The notes under the pieces were generated by a model that was not told the origin of the DNA, ran no database searches, and saw only the letters and a list, made by a program, of their open reading frames with translations. A DNA stretch of 24,642 nucleotides from a virus. Position 1 is the stretch's first letter; every line of letters begins with the position of its first letter. The position numbers were made by a program, and so were the translations under genes. Of the stretch, positions 7,979-13,486 are shown piece by piece. The stretch lies in the IMG/VR virus record IMGVR_UViG_3300011113_000065, positions 1 through 24,642 of that record; one strand, given 5' to 3'.

Positions 7979-8164
7979 TTATTTGATTTTGCTCAGAACC
8001 TTGGCAACCGTCGCCTTGACGTTGGTGCCGCTGGGGATGCTACCGTGGCAGCCCATACCCGGCATCTTGGAGTATGTCTCTTTGTTGCGGTCGGGCATAC
8101 CGCCACCGGACATCTTCGGCTCGCGGGCGTTGAGTTTGCTGATGGGCTCGAGGTGTTTGCTCAT
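7979..8164 (-). CDS. Tiny hypothetical protein between terminase and portal
   Basis: This 61-residue protein begins MSKHLEPISKLNAREPKMSG and is rich in K, S, G and M, with no clear globular core until a short C-terminal helix (VKATVAKVLSKIK). The ATG overlaps the stop of the upstream tiny gene (ATGA at 8164-8161), and the stop is 3 bp before the portal start. It is one of four small basic proteins encoded between terL and portal. No function recognised; a DNA- or procapsid-associated accessory role is only a guess. Confidence 0.65.
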   Translation of the reverse strand: MSKHLEPISKLNAREPKMSGGGMPDRNKETYSKMPGMGCHGSIPSGTNVKATVAKVLSKIK

Positions 8165-8310
8165 TTTTTGCCTTTCGACGCGGGTTTGGCCGCTGCACGT
8201 TTTACAGCGTAGGCAATTGCCACCGCTTGTTTAATTGGCTTGGTCTTGGCTTCCGTCGCAACATTTTTGCGGAAGGCTTCTTTGCTGGGGGACTTGACGA
8301 GTGGCATCAT
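8161..8310 (-). CDS. Tiny basic helical protein (49 residues)
   Basis: This short gene encodes MMPLVKSPSKEAFRKNVATE followed by AKTKPIKQAVAIAYAVKRAA and a Lys-rich tail. It may start at either of two consecutive ATGs (8310 or 8307). The first overlaps the stop of the upstream gene, and its own stop overlaps the next start, so it is locked into the coupled run. Small proteins with the pattern K-S-x-S-K-E-A-F-x-K-N-V and K-Q-A-V-A-I-A-Y are, from memory, common next to terminase and portal genes in environmental phages. The high positive charge suggests contact with DNA or RNA, but nothing is proven. Confidence 0.7.
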   Translation of the reverse strand: MMPLVKSPSKEAFRKNVATEAKTKPIKQAVAIAYAVKRAAAKPASKGKK

Positions 8311-8468
8311 TTGCCTTTCTTGGCTGTCTTGGCCGACTGCACGAAGTCTTGTTTGGTCGGCGCACCTTTGGTGCCGGGTTTTCGCATCTTCTCGCCCGAG
8401 CCTTCTTTGATGCGCTCGCGCTTGGCGTGGATTGCAGCATACAAGCCTGGGCTACCGGGTTTTTTCAT
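8307..8468 (-). CDS. Tiny basic hypothetical protein (53 residues)
   Basis: The protein starts MKKPGSPGLYAAIHAKRERI and continues with KEGSGEKMRKPGTKGAPT. I chose the ATG at 8468 because it has a GGAAGTG ribosome site 8 nt away and begins 1 bp after the stop of the preceding gene. The longer reading from 8534 would overlap that gene heavily and adds residues unlike the family. The K-P-G-S-P-G-L-Y-x-x-I-H-x-K-R-x-R-I pattern is a recurring small-protein motif in aquatic phages, usually in the same terminase/portal neighbourhood. Function unknown. Confidence 0.7.
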   Translation of the reverse strand: MKKPGSPGLYAAIHAKRERIKEGSGEKMRKPGTKGAPTKQDFVQSAKTAKKGK

Positions 8469-8469
8469 G

Positions 8470-8730
8470 TTAGCACTTCCAGCGTTTGAGGGATGCTTTG
8501 GCCCGCTCGGCGTCGCCCTTGGCGTTCTTGACAACGCCCTCCATGCGGGCGCAGAACGAGGCTTTGCGGCCAGCGTCGGCCTTGGTCTTGGGGTTCGGAG
8601 CAGGGGGCTTGAGGTTGGAGCCGGTGGCGGCGTTGTACTTCTCGCGGCCTTTGGCAGTCAGGCCCGCGCCCTTGCTGACGGGCAGCTTCTCGCCCCGTCC
8701 AACGCTTAGAGACACGCCTTTTTTCGCCAT
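8470..8730 (-). CDS. Small basic protein, DUF6321-like
   Basis: This 86-residue protein contains SVGRGEKLPVSKGAGLTAKG, then KYNAATGSNLKPP and the ending SFCARMEGVVKNAKGDAERA followed by KASLKRWKC. From memory this pattern (S-V-x-R-G-E-K-L-P-V-S-K-G-A-G-L-T-x-K-G and the terminal K-A-S-L-K-R-W-x-C) is DUF6321. Two Cys (in SFCAR and the very C-terminus) could form a disulfide or a metal site. It abuts the terL stop with no gap. Its place between terminase and portal suggests an accessory packaging or particle role, unproven. Confidence 0.75.
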   Translation of the reverse strand: MAKKGVSLSVGRGEKLPVSKGAGLTAKGREKYNAATGSNLKPPAPNPKTKADAGRKASFCARMEGVVKNAKGDAERAKASLKRWKC

Positions 8731-10272
8731 TTAAGCCCCCATCCAAGAGGTTGAAATGCCCTGCATCCCCATTGGACGACGGACATCGGTACGCGAATTG
8801 TACTCCCGATGGGCCACGGGGAACGCAAAAGTGACGGCCAGGGCGTCTGCCGCGTCGGGCGATGACAGTCCACGAGCCTTCATTTCCTTTTTCCCCTCTA
8901 GGTAGATGGTCCCAGCCGAGTTGGGCTTCTTCATGGGGCCGGTCAGGTCAGTTTTTAGCTGTCTGTCCTGGGGAAGTGCCGCCGTTTTCAGCCATTCCCG
9001 CATCGCGCCCCACATTTCGGCCCGCTTGTTGCCCCACATTACCGGGTTCTTGGCCTTCCAGCCAAAGTTGACCCCACGGACTTTGTACCGCTGCTCGGTC
9101 AATCTGTCAAGTATCCCGTACCCAAGCCCGCCCTCGTCGATGACGGTCAGGGTCGGCTTGAACTCCTCGATCATGTCGATGATGTTACCCACTGTGGTCA
9201 TGGTGTCGTCGCCCTTGAACCGCCGTATCGCCACGATGTCACGCCCCTGGCGCACCACCATGACGGTCGAGTCCATGCCGCCCCTGGCTGGGTCGATACC
9301 CAAGACGATGGGTGCTGTCATGTCCTTGTGCTTGGGCCGCTTCATGGCGTCATCGACCACCGAGGGCATGATAAACTGGTCATCGCCGCTCTTGGGAAAG
9401 TCGCCGTAGACCTCAACCCGCGCCTCGTCGCTGTCCTCACCGTACTCAGCGATGATCTGCTCATAGATCGACTTGTCGGTGCCCTCAACGGTCCTGGCGT
9501 CGATCTTTTTACTTCTCCAAAAGTCCCGCTTACTGCCGTCCACCGCCTCGTAGAAGTACCCGGTGTTGCGCCGACCGTTGGAGAACGCGAGCCAGTACCG
9601 ATCCAAGATGTTCTCGGTAAAGAAGCCCGCCGCCACGGACCAGATCGAATCAGGGATACCGCTGGCCTCGTCGAAGATCACCATCATGCCGTCCATGTTG
9701 TGGACACCAGCGTAGGCGTCTGGGTTCTCCTCGGACCAGAGCTTACCCTCGGCGCCCCAGTACCGGGTGCCCTTCTTGAGATCACGCTCGACGAGGTCGG
9801 TCAGCCACGCAGCGGGGGCCAGCTTGGTGGCCGACGGCTCCCACCAGTGGGCGTTGATGCTCATGGTGGCCCACTTAGTCAACTCACCCCAGGTGACCGT
9901 CCTCAACTGTGTCTCGCTGTTGGCCGACACCACGACAGACGATCCGATCCGAGTTGACAGCATCCACAGGATCAGCCACGACACCAGGGCAGACTTGCCC
10001 ACACCCCGGCCAGACGACACTGCGTGGCGCATGGCGTCGATCATCTCCTGCCCGCTCATGCGTCCCCGGTTGATCTTGATGAAGTCGGCAATCTCGCGCA
10101 GCACCTCGCGCTGCCACTTACGCGGTCCCTTGAACCGTTCGAGGGGTGTGTTCTTCTGCCCCCAGGGGAACGCGAACAGGACAAATGTCTCCGGGTTGTC
10201 TGCGATCTGCGGGGACCACAACTGCGTCATGAGCAGTTGCTCCTCCTCCGGGCTGTACCTGAGTCGCTGCAT
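8731..10272 (-). CDS. terL: Terminase large subunit (packaging ATPase/nuclease)
   Basis: TerL powers DNA translocation into the procapsid and cuts the concatemer. The 513 residues compare with 499 for P22 gp2. Walker A is GRGVGKSA (residues 88-95) and Walker B MMVIFDEASG (196-205, D201 E202). The RNase H-fold nuclease has its acidic positions in VLGIDPARGGMDS (D327), TVIDEGGLGYG (D379 E380) and SPDAADALAV near 471-480. The start was taken at the ATG at 10272, whose A is the last base of the terS stop (TGATG); a GTG one codon upstream is also possible. It is translationally coupled to terS. No part is missing. Confidence 0.95.
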   Translation of the reverse strand: MQRLRYSPEEEQLLMTQLWSPQIADNPETFVLFAFPWGQKNTPLERFKGPRKWQREVLREIADFIKINRGRMSGQEMIDAMRHAVSSGRGVGKSALVSWLILWMLSTRIGSSVVVSANSETQLRTVTWGELTKWATMSINAHWWEPSATKLAPAAWLTDLVERDLKKGTRYWGAEGKLWSEENPDAYAGVHNMDGMMVIFDEASGIPDSIWSVAAGFFTENILDRYWLAFSNGRRNTGYFYEAVDGSKRDFWRSKKIDARTVEGTDKSIYEQIIAEYGEDSDEARVEVYGDFPKSGDDQFIMPSVVDDAMKRPKHKDMTAPIVLGIDPARGGMDSTVMVVRQGRDIVAIRRFKGDDTMTTVGNIIDMIEEFKPTLTVIDEGGLGYGILDRLTEQRYKVRGVNFGWKAKNPVMWGNKRAEMWGAMREWLKTAALPQDRQLKTDLTGPMKKPNSAGTIYLEGKKEMKARGLSSPDAADALAVTFAFPVAHREYNSRTDVRRPMGMQGISTSWMGA

Positions 10273-10826
10273 CACTGCTCCAGTTGTTTGGGTTCGACAT
10301 CCACCACTTCAGCCTCAACGATCCGCATCTGGGCCTGGGCCAACGCCTCAGTGATCGAGATAGACCCTGCCACCTCGACCTGCTTGACCTCACCGTAGCG
10401 CTTCTTGTTCCACGCGCCCATGAGCCACTTGCGAGTGTCAATCTTGAGCTTGGATCGCTGCACATCCTCGATGCTGTCCTCGGCATCGGCAATCTCAAGG
10501 ATCTCGCCTGCAATGAACTCGGTTCTCGATTCTTGCGCTTCCTTGAACCGCTCATGGCGCATCGGATCACGCTTGATCCAACGCAGGAAGTCCTCGTAGG
10601 ACACGATGCGGTAGTCATCTTCGAGAAGGTCACGCAGGCTGCGACCCCGGTAGACCTGTTCGATGACTCGCTCGAACATCTGCTCGTACTGGGTGTGCAG
10701 CAACTCCCGCGACTCCTGGGGGAGCTTCGGTGGCTTGGGGTCGGGCACGGACAGCCAGCTTGGCAGTTCGATTGATTGTTCACTGGCGACAGCCGTGCCT
10801 ACGGATTGAGGGATGCCTTGTTCCAT
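10272..10826 (-). CDS. terS: Terminase small subunit
   Basis: This 184-residue protein lies directly before terL and has the plan of a terminase small subunit: a helical DNA-recognition region (QVYRGRSLRDLLEDDYRIVS, then YEDFLRWIKRDPMRHERFKE), a central helical oligomerisation part (RTEFIAGEILEIADAEDSIE) and the widespread RKWLMGAWNKKRYGEVKQVE segment before an acidic tail. It recognises the packaging site and feeds DNA to TerL. It is the first gene of the leftward structural operon. No Shine-Dalgarno is visible before the ATG and the promoter -10 is only about 11 bp upstream, so the message may be almost leaderless. Confidence 0.88.
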   Translation of the reverse strand: MEQGIPQSVGTAVASEQSIELPSWLSVPDPKPPKLPQESRELLHTQYEQMFERVIEQVYRGRSLRDLLEDDYRIVSYEDFLRWIKRDPMRHERFKEAQESRTEFIAGEILEIADAEDSIEDVQRSKLKIDTRKWLMGAWNKKRYGEVKQVEVAGSISITEALAQAQMRIVEAEVVDVEPKQLEQ

Positions 10827-10836
10827 AGTGCATGGG

Positions 10837-10866
10837 AGTGTATTGGGCTTTTGGGATTCGTGTCAA
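10837..10866 (-). promoter_or_regulatory. Leftward promoter for packaging and head genes
   Basis: On the minus strand TTGACA (10866-10861) and TACACT (10842-10837) are separated by 18 bp, a good sigma70-type match. The expected start point, about 10830, is only 3-5 nt before the terS ATG at 10826, and there is no ribosome site in between. An AACCC-N3-GGGTT palindrome is centred at 10885, just upstream of the -35, where an activator or repressor could act. Confidence 0.6.
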
Positions 10867-10901
10867 TGGGGATTATTGAACCCGCTGGGTTAGTGGTGTC
10901 T

Positions 10902-10930
10902 GGGATTTTTGAAAAAATAAAAAAATTGTT
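10902..10930. other. AT-rich tract beside the palindrome array
   Basis: A run made almost only of A and T (including GAAAAAATAAAAAAATTG at 10911-10928) lies between the first palindrome and the very GC-rich array. Such a sharp AT block next to repeated protein-binding sites is a common layout of replication origins, where it serves as the unwinding region. It could equally be an upstream (UP-like) element or intrinsic bend. Confidence 0.4.
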
Positions 10931-11010
10931 CGCGGTGCCTCCCGGCCCAGCACCCCGGGTCGCTCGGCCCCCGCCCGCCCCCTCCCCCGCTGGACCCCGG
11001 CCAAATCGGC

Positions 11011-11080
11011 ACCCGGCGACCCAGCGGGGCGGGGCACCCGGCACCCGGCGACCCAGCGGGGCGGGGCACCCGGCATCCGG
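11011..11080. repeat. Tandem 32-bp direct repeat, two full copies and a partial third
   Basis: The 32 bases at 11011-11042 recur exactly at 11043-11074. Each begins ACCCGGCG and carries one ACCCAGCGGGG near-palindrome. A degenerate third start (ATCCGG) follows from 11075. This block forms the left part of the larger array. Confidence 0.85.
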
Positions 11081-11081
11081 C

Positions 11082-11189
11082 ACCCAGCGGGTCAGGGGAT
11101 CGCGGGGCACCCAGCGGGTTACAGTGGGTCAATTGACCCGGTGGGTCAGGGATTCAGGGGAAACCCAGCGGGTCAGGGGATCGCGGGGC
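11082..11189. repeat. Four tandem 27-bp repeat units
   Basis: Units start at 11082, 11109, 11136 and 11163, each headed by ACCC-N3-GGGT. The first and fourth are identical over all 27 bases; the middle two keep the head and vary after it. Regular phasing of heads (about 2.6 helical turns) is like iterons or a cooperative operator array. Confidence 0.85.
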
Positions 11190-11455
11190 TAGATTGACCC
11201 ACTGGGGCGGGAAACCCCCGATTTAGACCGATTCAGGGCGACCCCGTGGGTTTTTTGGGGCGTTTGTGACATTTGCGCCTTTCGCGCAGGCGACCCCCCG
11301 ATTTTACGACTTTTTGAAACAGCACTTATTTTCTGGAATCCTTGAAACCGACCCCCTGAGATAAAAGGAACAATTGTCACCACTGACCAACGGCTAACCC
11401 AGCGGGTCAGGAAAGCATTACCCCCTGGGTTTAGTGGGTTATTTAATCGCAGGGG

Positions 11456-11484
11456 TTGACAGGGCAAACCCAGTGGGTTACATT
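11456..11484 (+). promoter_or_regulatory. Strong rightward promoter for the small-gene operon
   Basis: TTGACA at 11456-11461 and TACATT at 11479-11484 are separated by exactly 17 bp, the best promoter match in the window. The expected start is near 11491, giving a leader of about 33 nt before the first ATG at 11524. The spacer is filled by an operator-like palindrome (next entry). Confidence 0.7.
11467..11479. promoter_or_regulatory. Operator-like palindrome inside the promoter spacer
   Basis: AACCCAGTGGGTT is a 13-bp palindrome apart from its central base. It occupies the space between -35 and -10 and touches the first T of the -10. A protein bound here would block RNA polymerase, the classic position of a phage repressor. 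It is one member of the dozen-strong array to its left. Confidence 0.6.
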
Positions 11485-11493
11485 TACCTCACC

Positions 11494-11516
11494 GTAACCC
11501 GTAACCCTGAAAGGAC
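11494..11516 (+). repeat. Leader repeat, copy 1 (with ribosome site)
   Basis: This 23-nt stretch begins GTAACCCGTAACCC and ends in the ribosome site GAAAGGAC. It recurs exactly at 11748-11770 and 11908-11930, in each case just before a small gene. It supplies the Shine-Dalgarno for the gene at 11524. Confidence 0.85.
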
Positions 11517-11523
11517 CGCAATC

Positions 11524-11712
11524 ATGAACAAGTCAGAAACCCGCGAAATCAGCAAGCTTACCCAGTACCGCGCCCTTGGTGCCGATAGCGGGATGCTCGC
11601 CCGCTCATTGTCTGCTCTGATCCGTGCCGCTCGCACTGCCCGCAGTGCCGATGCGATCCGCGCAGTGGCGCAGGACTGGGGCGTAACCGATCATCCTGAA
11701 TTCATTTGCTGA
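11524..11712 (+). CDS. Small hypothetical helical protein
   Basis: This 62-residue protein is the first product of the rightward early-type operon. It begins MNKSETREISKLTQYRALGA and continues with SALIRAARTARSADAIRAVA, which reads as two or three helices. AAAGGACC lies 8 nt before the ATG. The opening N-K-S-E-T resembles that of the gene at 11937 (T-K-S-E-T), so leader and first codons may have been duplicated together. The SALIRAAR-type helix occurs in small early proteins of other phages, but I know no function. Confidence 0.7.
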   Translation: MNKSETREISKLTQYRALGADSGMLARSLSALIRAARTARSADAIRAVAQDWGVTDHPEFIC

Positions 11713-11724
11713 TTCTGTAACCCA

Positions 11725-11742
11725 GCGGGGCGCAAGCCCCGC
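11725..11742 (+). terminator. GC-rich hairpin without U-tract
   Basis: GCGGGGC-GCAA-GCCCCGC forms a 7-bp stem with a GNRA-type tetraloop 12 nt after the stop of the first small gene. No run of T follows, so it is a weak candidate for termination and may instead stabilise or punctuate the message. Its left arm overlaps the thirteenth ACCC-N3-GGG element (11720-11730). Confidence 0.4.
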
Positions 11743-11743
11743 A

Positions 11744-11774
11744 CTCTGTAACCCGTAACCCTGAAAGGACTAGA
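11744..11774 (+). repeat. Leader repeat, copy 2 (31 nt)
   Basis: These 31 bases, from CTCTGTAACCC to GGACTAGA, are identical to 11904-11934 and include the 23-nt core also found at 11494. They provide the GAAAGGAC ribosome site for the gene at 11777. Confidence 0.9.
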
Positions 11775-11776
11775 TC

Positions 11777-11911
11777 ATGAACCGCCATTCTCAGTACTAC
11801 TTCGATCTGAACCGCCGTAACCCCCCGCCCCCTGAATGGGCCATTGTGGGCGGGGCAGTGGTCGCCACTGTCGCCCTTTGGTGCCTGATCGCTTTTCTGT
11901 TTTCTCTGTAA
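11777..11911 (+). CDS. Small single-pass membrane protein (44 residues)
   Basis: The gene encodes MNRHSQYYFDLNRRNPPPPE followed by WAIVGGAVVATVALWCLIAF and LFSL. A polar N-terminal part of about 20 residues with three Arg precedes one clear membrane helix (residues 21-42), so the N-terminus is probably cytoplasmic. The ribosome site GAAAGGAC lies in the duplicated leader, and the stop codon is itself part of the next leader copy. Tiny membrane proteins in early phage operons often act in superinfection exclusion or host takeover; that role is only a possibility here. Confidence 0.65.
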   Translation: MNRHSQYYFDLNRRNPPPPEWAIVGGAVVATVALWCLIAFLFSL

Positions 11912-11934
11912 CCCGTAACCCTGAAAGGACTAGA
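11904..11934 (+). repeat. Leader repeat, copy 3 (31 nt)
   Basis: Exact copy of 11744-11774, overlapping the last codons and stop of the membrane-protein gene and supplying the ribosome site for the GTG-started gene at 11937. Confidence 0.9.
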
Positions 11935-11936
11935 CC

Positions 11937-12242
11937 GTGACTAAATCCGAAACCCCCTCAATCCTTGGCGCCCTTGTAGACCGGCTCGCCGAGATCAAGG
12001 CTCAGACTGCGGATCTGACCGCTGAGAGCGAGACAATCAAAGAATTTTTGATTTCTTCGGGGATGCCCGCGATTGAGGGCACTGCTCACCGGGCCGCTGT
12101 TTCCCTGCTCGCGGGGCGCGAGCGGGTAGATTGGGAAACCATAGCCCGCCGGTTCGAGCCGTCCCGCCAATTGATCGCTGCTCACACCACTGTCGGCGAG
12201 CCTTACCATGTCGTCCGGGTGTCTGCCCGCAAGGGGGTCTGA
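11937..12242 (+). CDS. Hypothetical early protein, coiled-coil plus small domain
   Basis: This 101-residue protein starts with GTG, 6 nt after the duplicated GAAAGGAC leader. Residues 8-42 form an amphipathic helix or coiled coil (GALVDRLAEIKAQTADLTAE, then SETIKEFLISSG). A compact second part follows, with AIEGTAHRAAVSLLAGRERV and RQLIAAHTTVGEPYHVVRVS. This two-part plan, with a closing x-x-A-H-T-T ... V-R-V-x-A-R-K, recurs in small phage proteins of unknown function and resembles recombination-associated accessory proteins. I give no function. Confidence 0.7.
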   Translation: MTKSETPSILGALVDRLAEIKAQTADLTAESETIKEFLISSGMPAIEGTAHRAAVSLLAGRERVDWETIARRFEPSRQLIAAHTTVGEPYHVVRVSARKGV

Positions 12243-12244
12243 TC

Positions 12245-12499
12245 ATGGACATGATGCAAGTAGCCCTCGCCGTTTTCAATGATCAAAGCACCGAAGCGGC
12301 CCGATCAATAGCCCTCAAACACTTCGCAAATGGGGCCGAATGGGACGGGGCAGTGCAAACCCTTTTGCCCACAGTGTTTGCCGAATTGAAAAAGCCCATT
12401 TATGAGGGGGTCGCATTCGATGATACGGCATGGACTGCCGCGGCCCATGTGCTTGATCTACAAGTGCAATACGCTATCGATTGCAAGGGGGTCGCATGA
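12245..12499 (+). CDS. Small hypothetical protein
   Basis: This 84-residue acidic, mostly helical protein starts MDMMQVALAVFNDQSTEAAR and contains FANGAEWDGAVQTLLPTVFA and AAHVLDLQVQYAIDCKGVA. I chose the ATG at 12245 because a GGGGG ribosome site lies just before it and the start is 2 bp after the previous stop. The longer reading from 12131 would overlap the previous gene. The end overlaps the next ATG (ATGA). No family recognised. Confidence 0.6.
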   Translation: MDMMQVALAVFNDQSTEAARSIALKHFANGAEWDGAVQTLLPTVFAELKKPIYEGVAFDDTAWTAAAHVLDLQVQYAIDCKGVA

Positions 12500-13172
12500 A
12501 ATACCACTTCATCCGCGAGAGCGGCAACCGAAAAACCGGCCCGATCCCCGTAACCTACTCTGAGCGGGGCACTTGCCCGCAATCGTGCCCGCATTACCGG
12601 GCAGACTGCTATGCCGAAGACTTTTACACCCGATTGAGTGGGATAAAGTGCCCCAGCGGGGCGGGCCGCTCGAAGCGCTTACCCGCTCGATTGTGGCACT
12701 GCCTGAGGGTCAACTGTGGCGCCACAATGTCGCCGGGGATCTGCCCGGGGCGGGGGAATCGGTTGATCCGGTTGCACTGGGCGAAATCGTCCGGGCTAAC
12801 TTGGGCCGCAGGGGGTTTACCTACACCCACAAGAAAAGCCCCGAGGCTATCGAGTGGGCGGGCCATGCTACCCGCTGGGGTTTCACTGTAAACCTAAGCG
12901 CTGATGACGCGGGCGAAGCCGATGCACTGGCCGAAACGGGCTTGCCGGTGGTCGCAATCGTGCCGATTGACTGCCCCGAGAAAACCGAAACCCCAGCGGG
13001 CCGGACCATCATCGTCTGCCCCGCTCAGACCCGTGAGGATGTTTCCTGCGCCACTTGTGGGCTTTGCGCCCGGGCCGATCGGCGCGTAATTATTGGGTTC
13101 CGTGCTCATGGAACCCGTGCCCGGGTTACCGATGCGAAAGCTCGCCGGGTGATTCCAATTGTGAAAGGCTGA
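12496..13172 (+). pseudogene. DUF7227-type cysteine-rich protein split by an apparent frameshift
   Basis: The first 48 codons from ATG 12496 read MKYHFIRESGNRKTGPIPVT and CPQSCPHYRADCYAEDFYTR. In this frame the product then turns into an unrelated sequence. The matching continuation lies in the -1 frame from about 12639: WDKVPQRGGPLEALTRSIVA, LWRHNVAGDLPG, RGFTYTHKKSPEAI, TVNLSADDAGEADALAE and CATCGLCARADRRVIIGF. Joined, they give about 225 residues with Cys clusters C-x3-C and C-x2-C-x2-C at the two ends, the plan I recall for DUF7227. One missing base near 12631-12642 would explain it. It could be a real null mutation, a sequencing error or recoding; I see no canonical slippery heptamer. 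The Cys clusters suggest a metal or Fe-S site, unproven. Confidence 0.65.
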
Positions 13173-13175
13173 ACT

Positions 13176-13358
13176 ATGACAACCGAAGAACTTGAGCGGG
13201 CCGCGTATGCCCGGGGCGATGTAACCACTGCGGGCCTATTGGCCCGGATCGCTGATCTACAGGCGGCATTGGGGCGGGCGACCGCTGAAATTGAGCAATT
13301 GAAAGATGAGGTGTATGCGGCCCGATATGAGCGGGCTTATCCGGGGGATCCCGATTGA
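13176..13358 (+). CDS. Small coiled-coil protein
   Basis: This 60-residue protein opens MTTEELERAAYARGDVTTAG and is followed by a heptad-like helix (LLARIADLQAALGRATAEIE, then QLKDEVYAARYERA), so it likely dimerises through a coiled coil. A GAAAGG ribosome site precedes the ATG 3 bp after the previous stop. Function unknown. Confidence 0.55.
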   Translation: MTTEELERAAYARGDVTTAGLLARIADLQAALGRATAEIEQLKDEVYAARYERAYPGDPD

Positions 13359-13441
13359 CCGCCTTGGCCCTGATCGTCGCCCTCATAGGGGGCGCGATCC
13401 GATTGATCCTGATTATTCTGTCCCTGCTGTTTCGAAAGTAA
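13355..13441 (+). CDS. Tiny hydrophobic protein (28 residues), TTG start
   Basis: Reading from a TTG that overlaps the previous stop (TTGA), the product is (M)TALALIVALIGGAIRLILI followed by ILSLLFRK, almost entirely one membrane helix with one mid-helix Arg and a basic end. The tight overlap and the terminator immediately after the stop support a real gene, but it is very short and the start is non-standard. If real it would insert in the host inner membrane. Confidence 0.4.
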   Translation: MTALALIVALIGGAIRLILIILSLLFRK

Positions 13442-13446
13442 CCCCC

Positions 13447-13476
13447 GCCCCCGGGTAGCCCCGGGGGCTTTCCTTT
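13447..13476 (+). terminator. Rho-independent terminator of the small-gene operon
   Basis: GCCCCCGGG (13447-13455), loop TAGC, CCCGGGGGC (13460-13468) form a perfect 9-bp stem followed by TTTCCTTT. It lies 6 nt after the stop of the 28-residue gene and 11 nt before the HTH gene start. The HTH gene would then depend on read-through or antitermination, or on a promoter I cannot see. Confidence 0.7.
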
Positions 13477-13486
13477 GGACCCTGAT

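Larger units (their letters stand above)
10879..11478. repeat. Array of ACCC-N3-GGGT near-palindromes in a 697-bp gene-free region
   Basis: The gap between the divergent terS and the first rightward gene holds at least twelve 11-mers of the form ACCC-N3-GGG(T/G). They begin at 10880, 11019, 11051, 11082, 11109, 11136, 11163, 11197, 11241, 11397, 11420 and 11468, and another lies at 11720. The commonest core is ACCCAGCGGGT. Those at 11082, 11109, 11136 and 11163 are exactly 27 bp apart; earlier ones are 31-32 bp apart. A perfect 14-bp palindrome GGGTCAATTGACCC is at 11126-11139. ORFs crossing the region are repetitive Pro/Gly/Arg products and not credible. Likely binding sites for a phage regulator or replication initiator; this is inference. 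Confidence 0.8.

Noticed and set aside
10776-11192. Open frames through the GC-rich array (both strands)
   Set aside because: Products are repeats of Pro, Gly and Arg dictated by the palindromes, with no ribosome site and no domain.
12151-12175. tRNA T-arm-like sequence (GGTTCGAGCC)
   Set aside because: No cloverleaf can be completed around it, and it lies within the coding gene at 11937-12242.
12615-12642. Programmed -1 frameshifting in the DUF7227-type gene
   Set aside because: No X-XXY-YYZ heptamer is present in frame and no downstream pseudoknot is obvious, so a mutation or sequence error is more likely.
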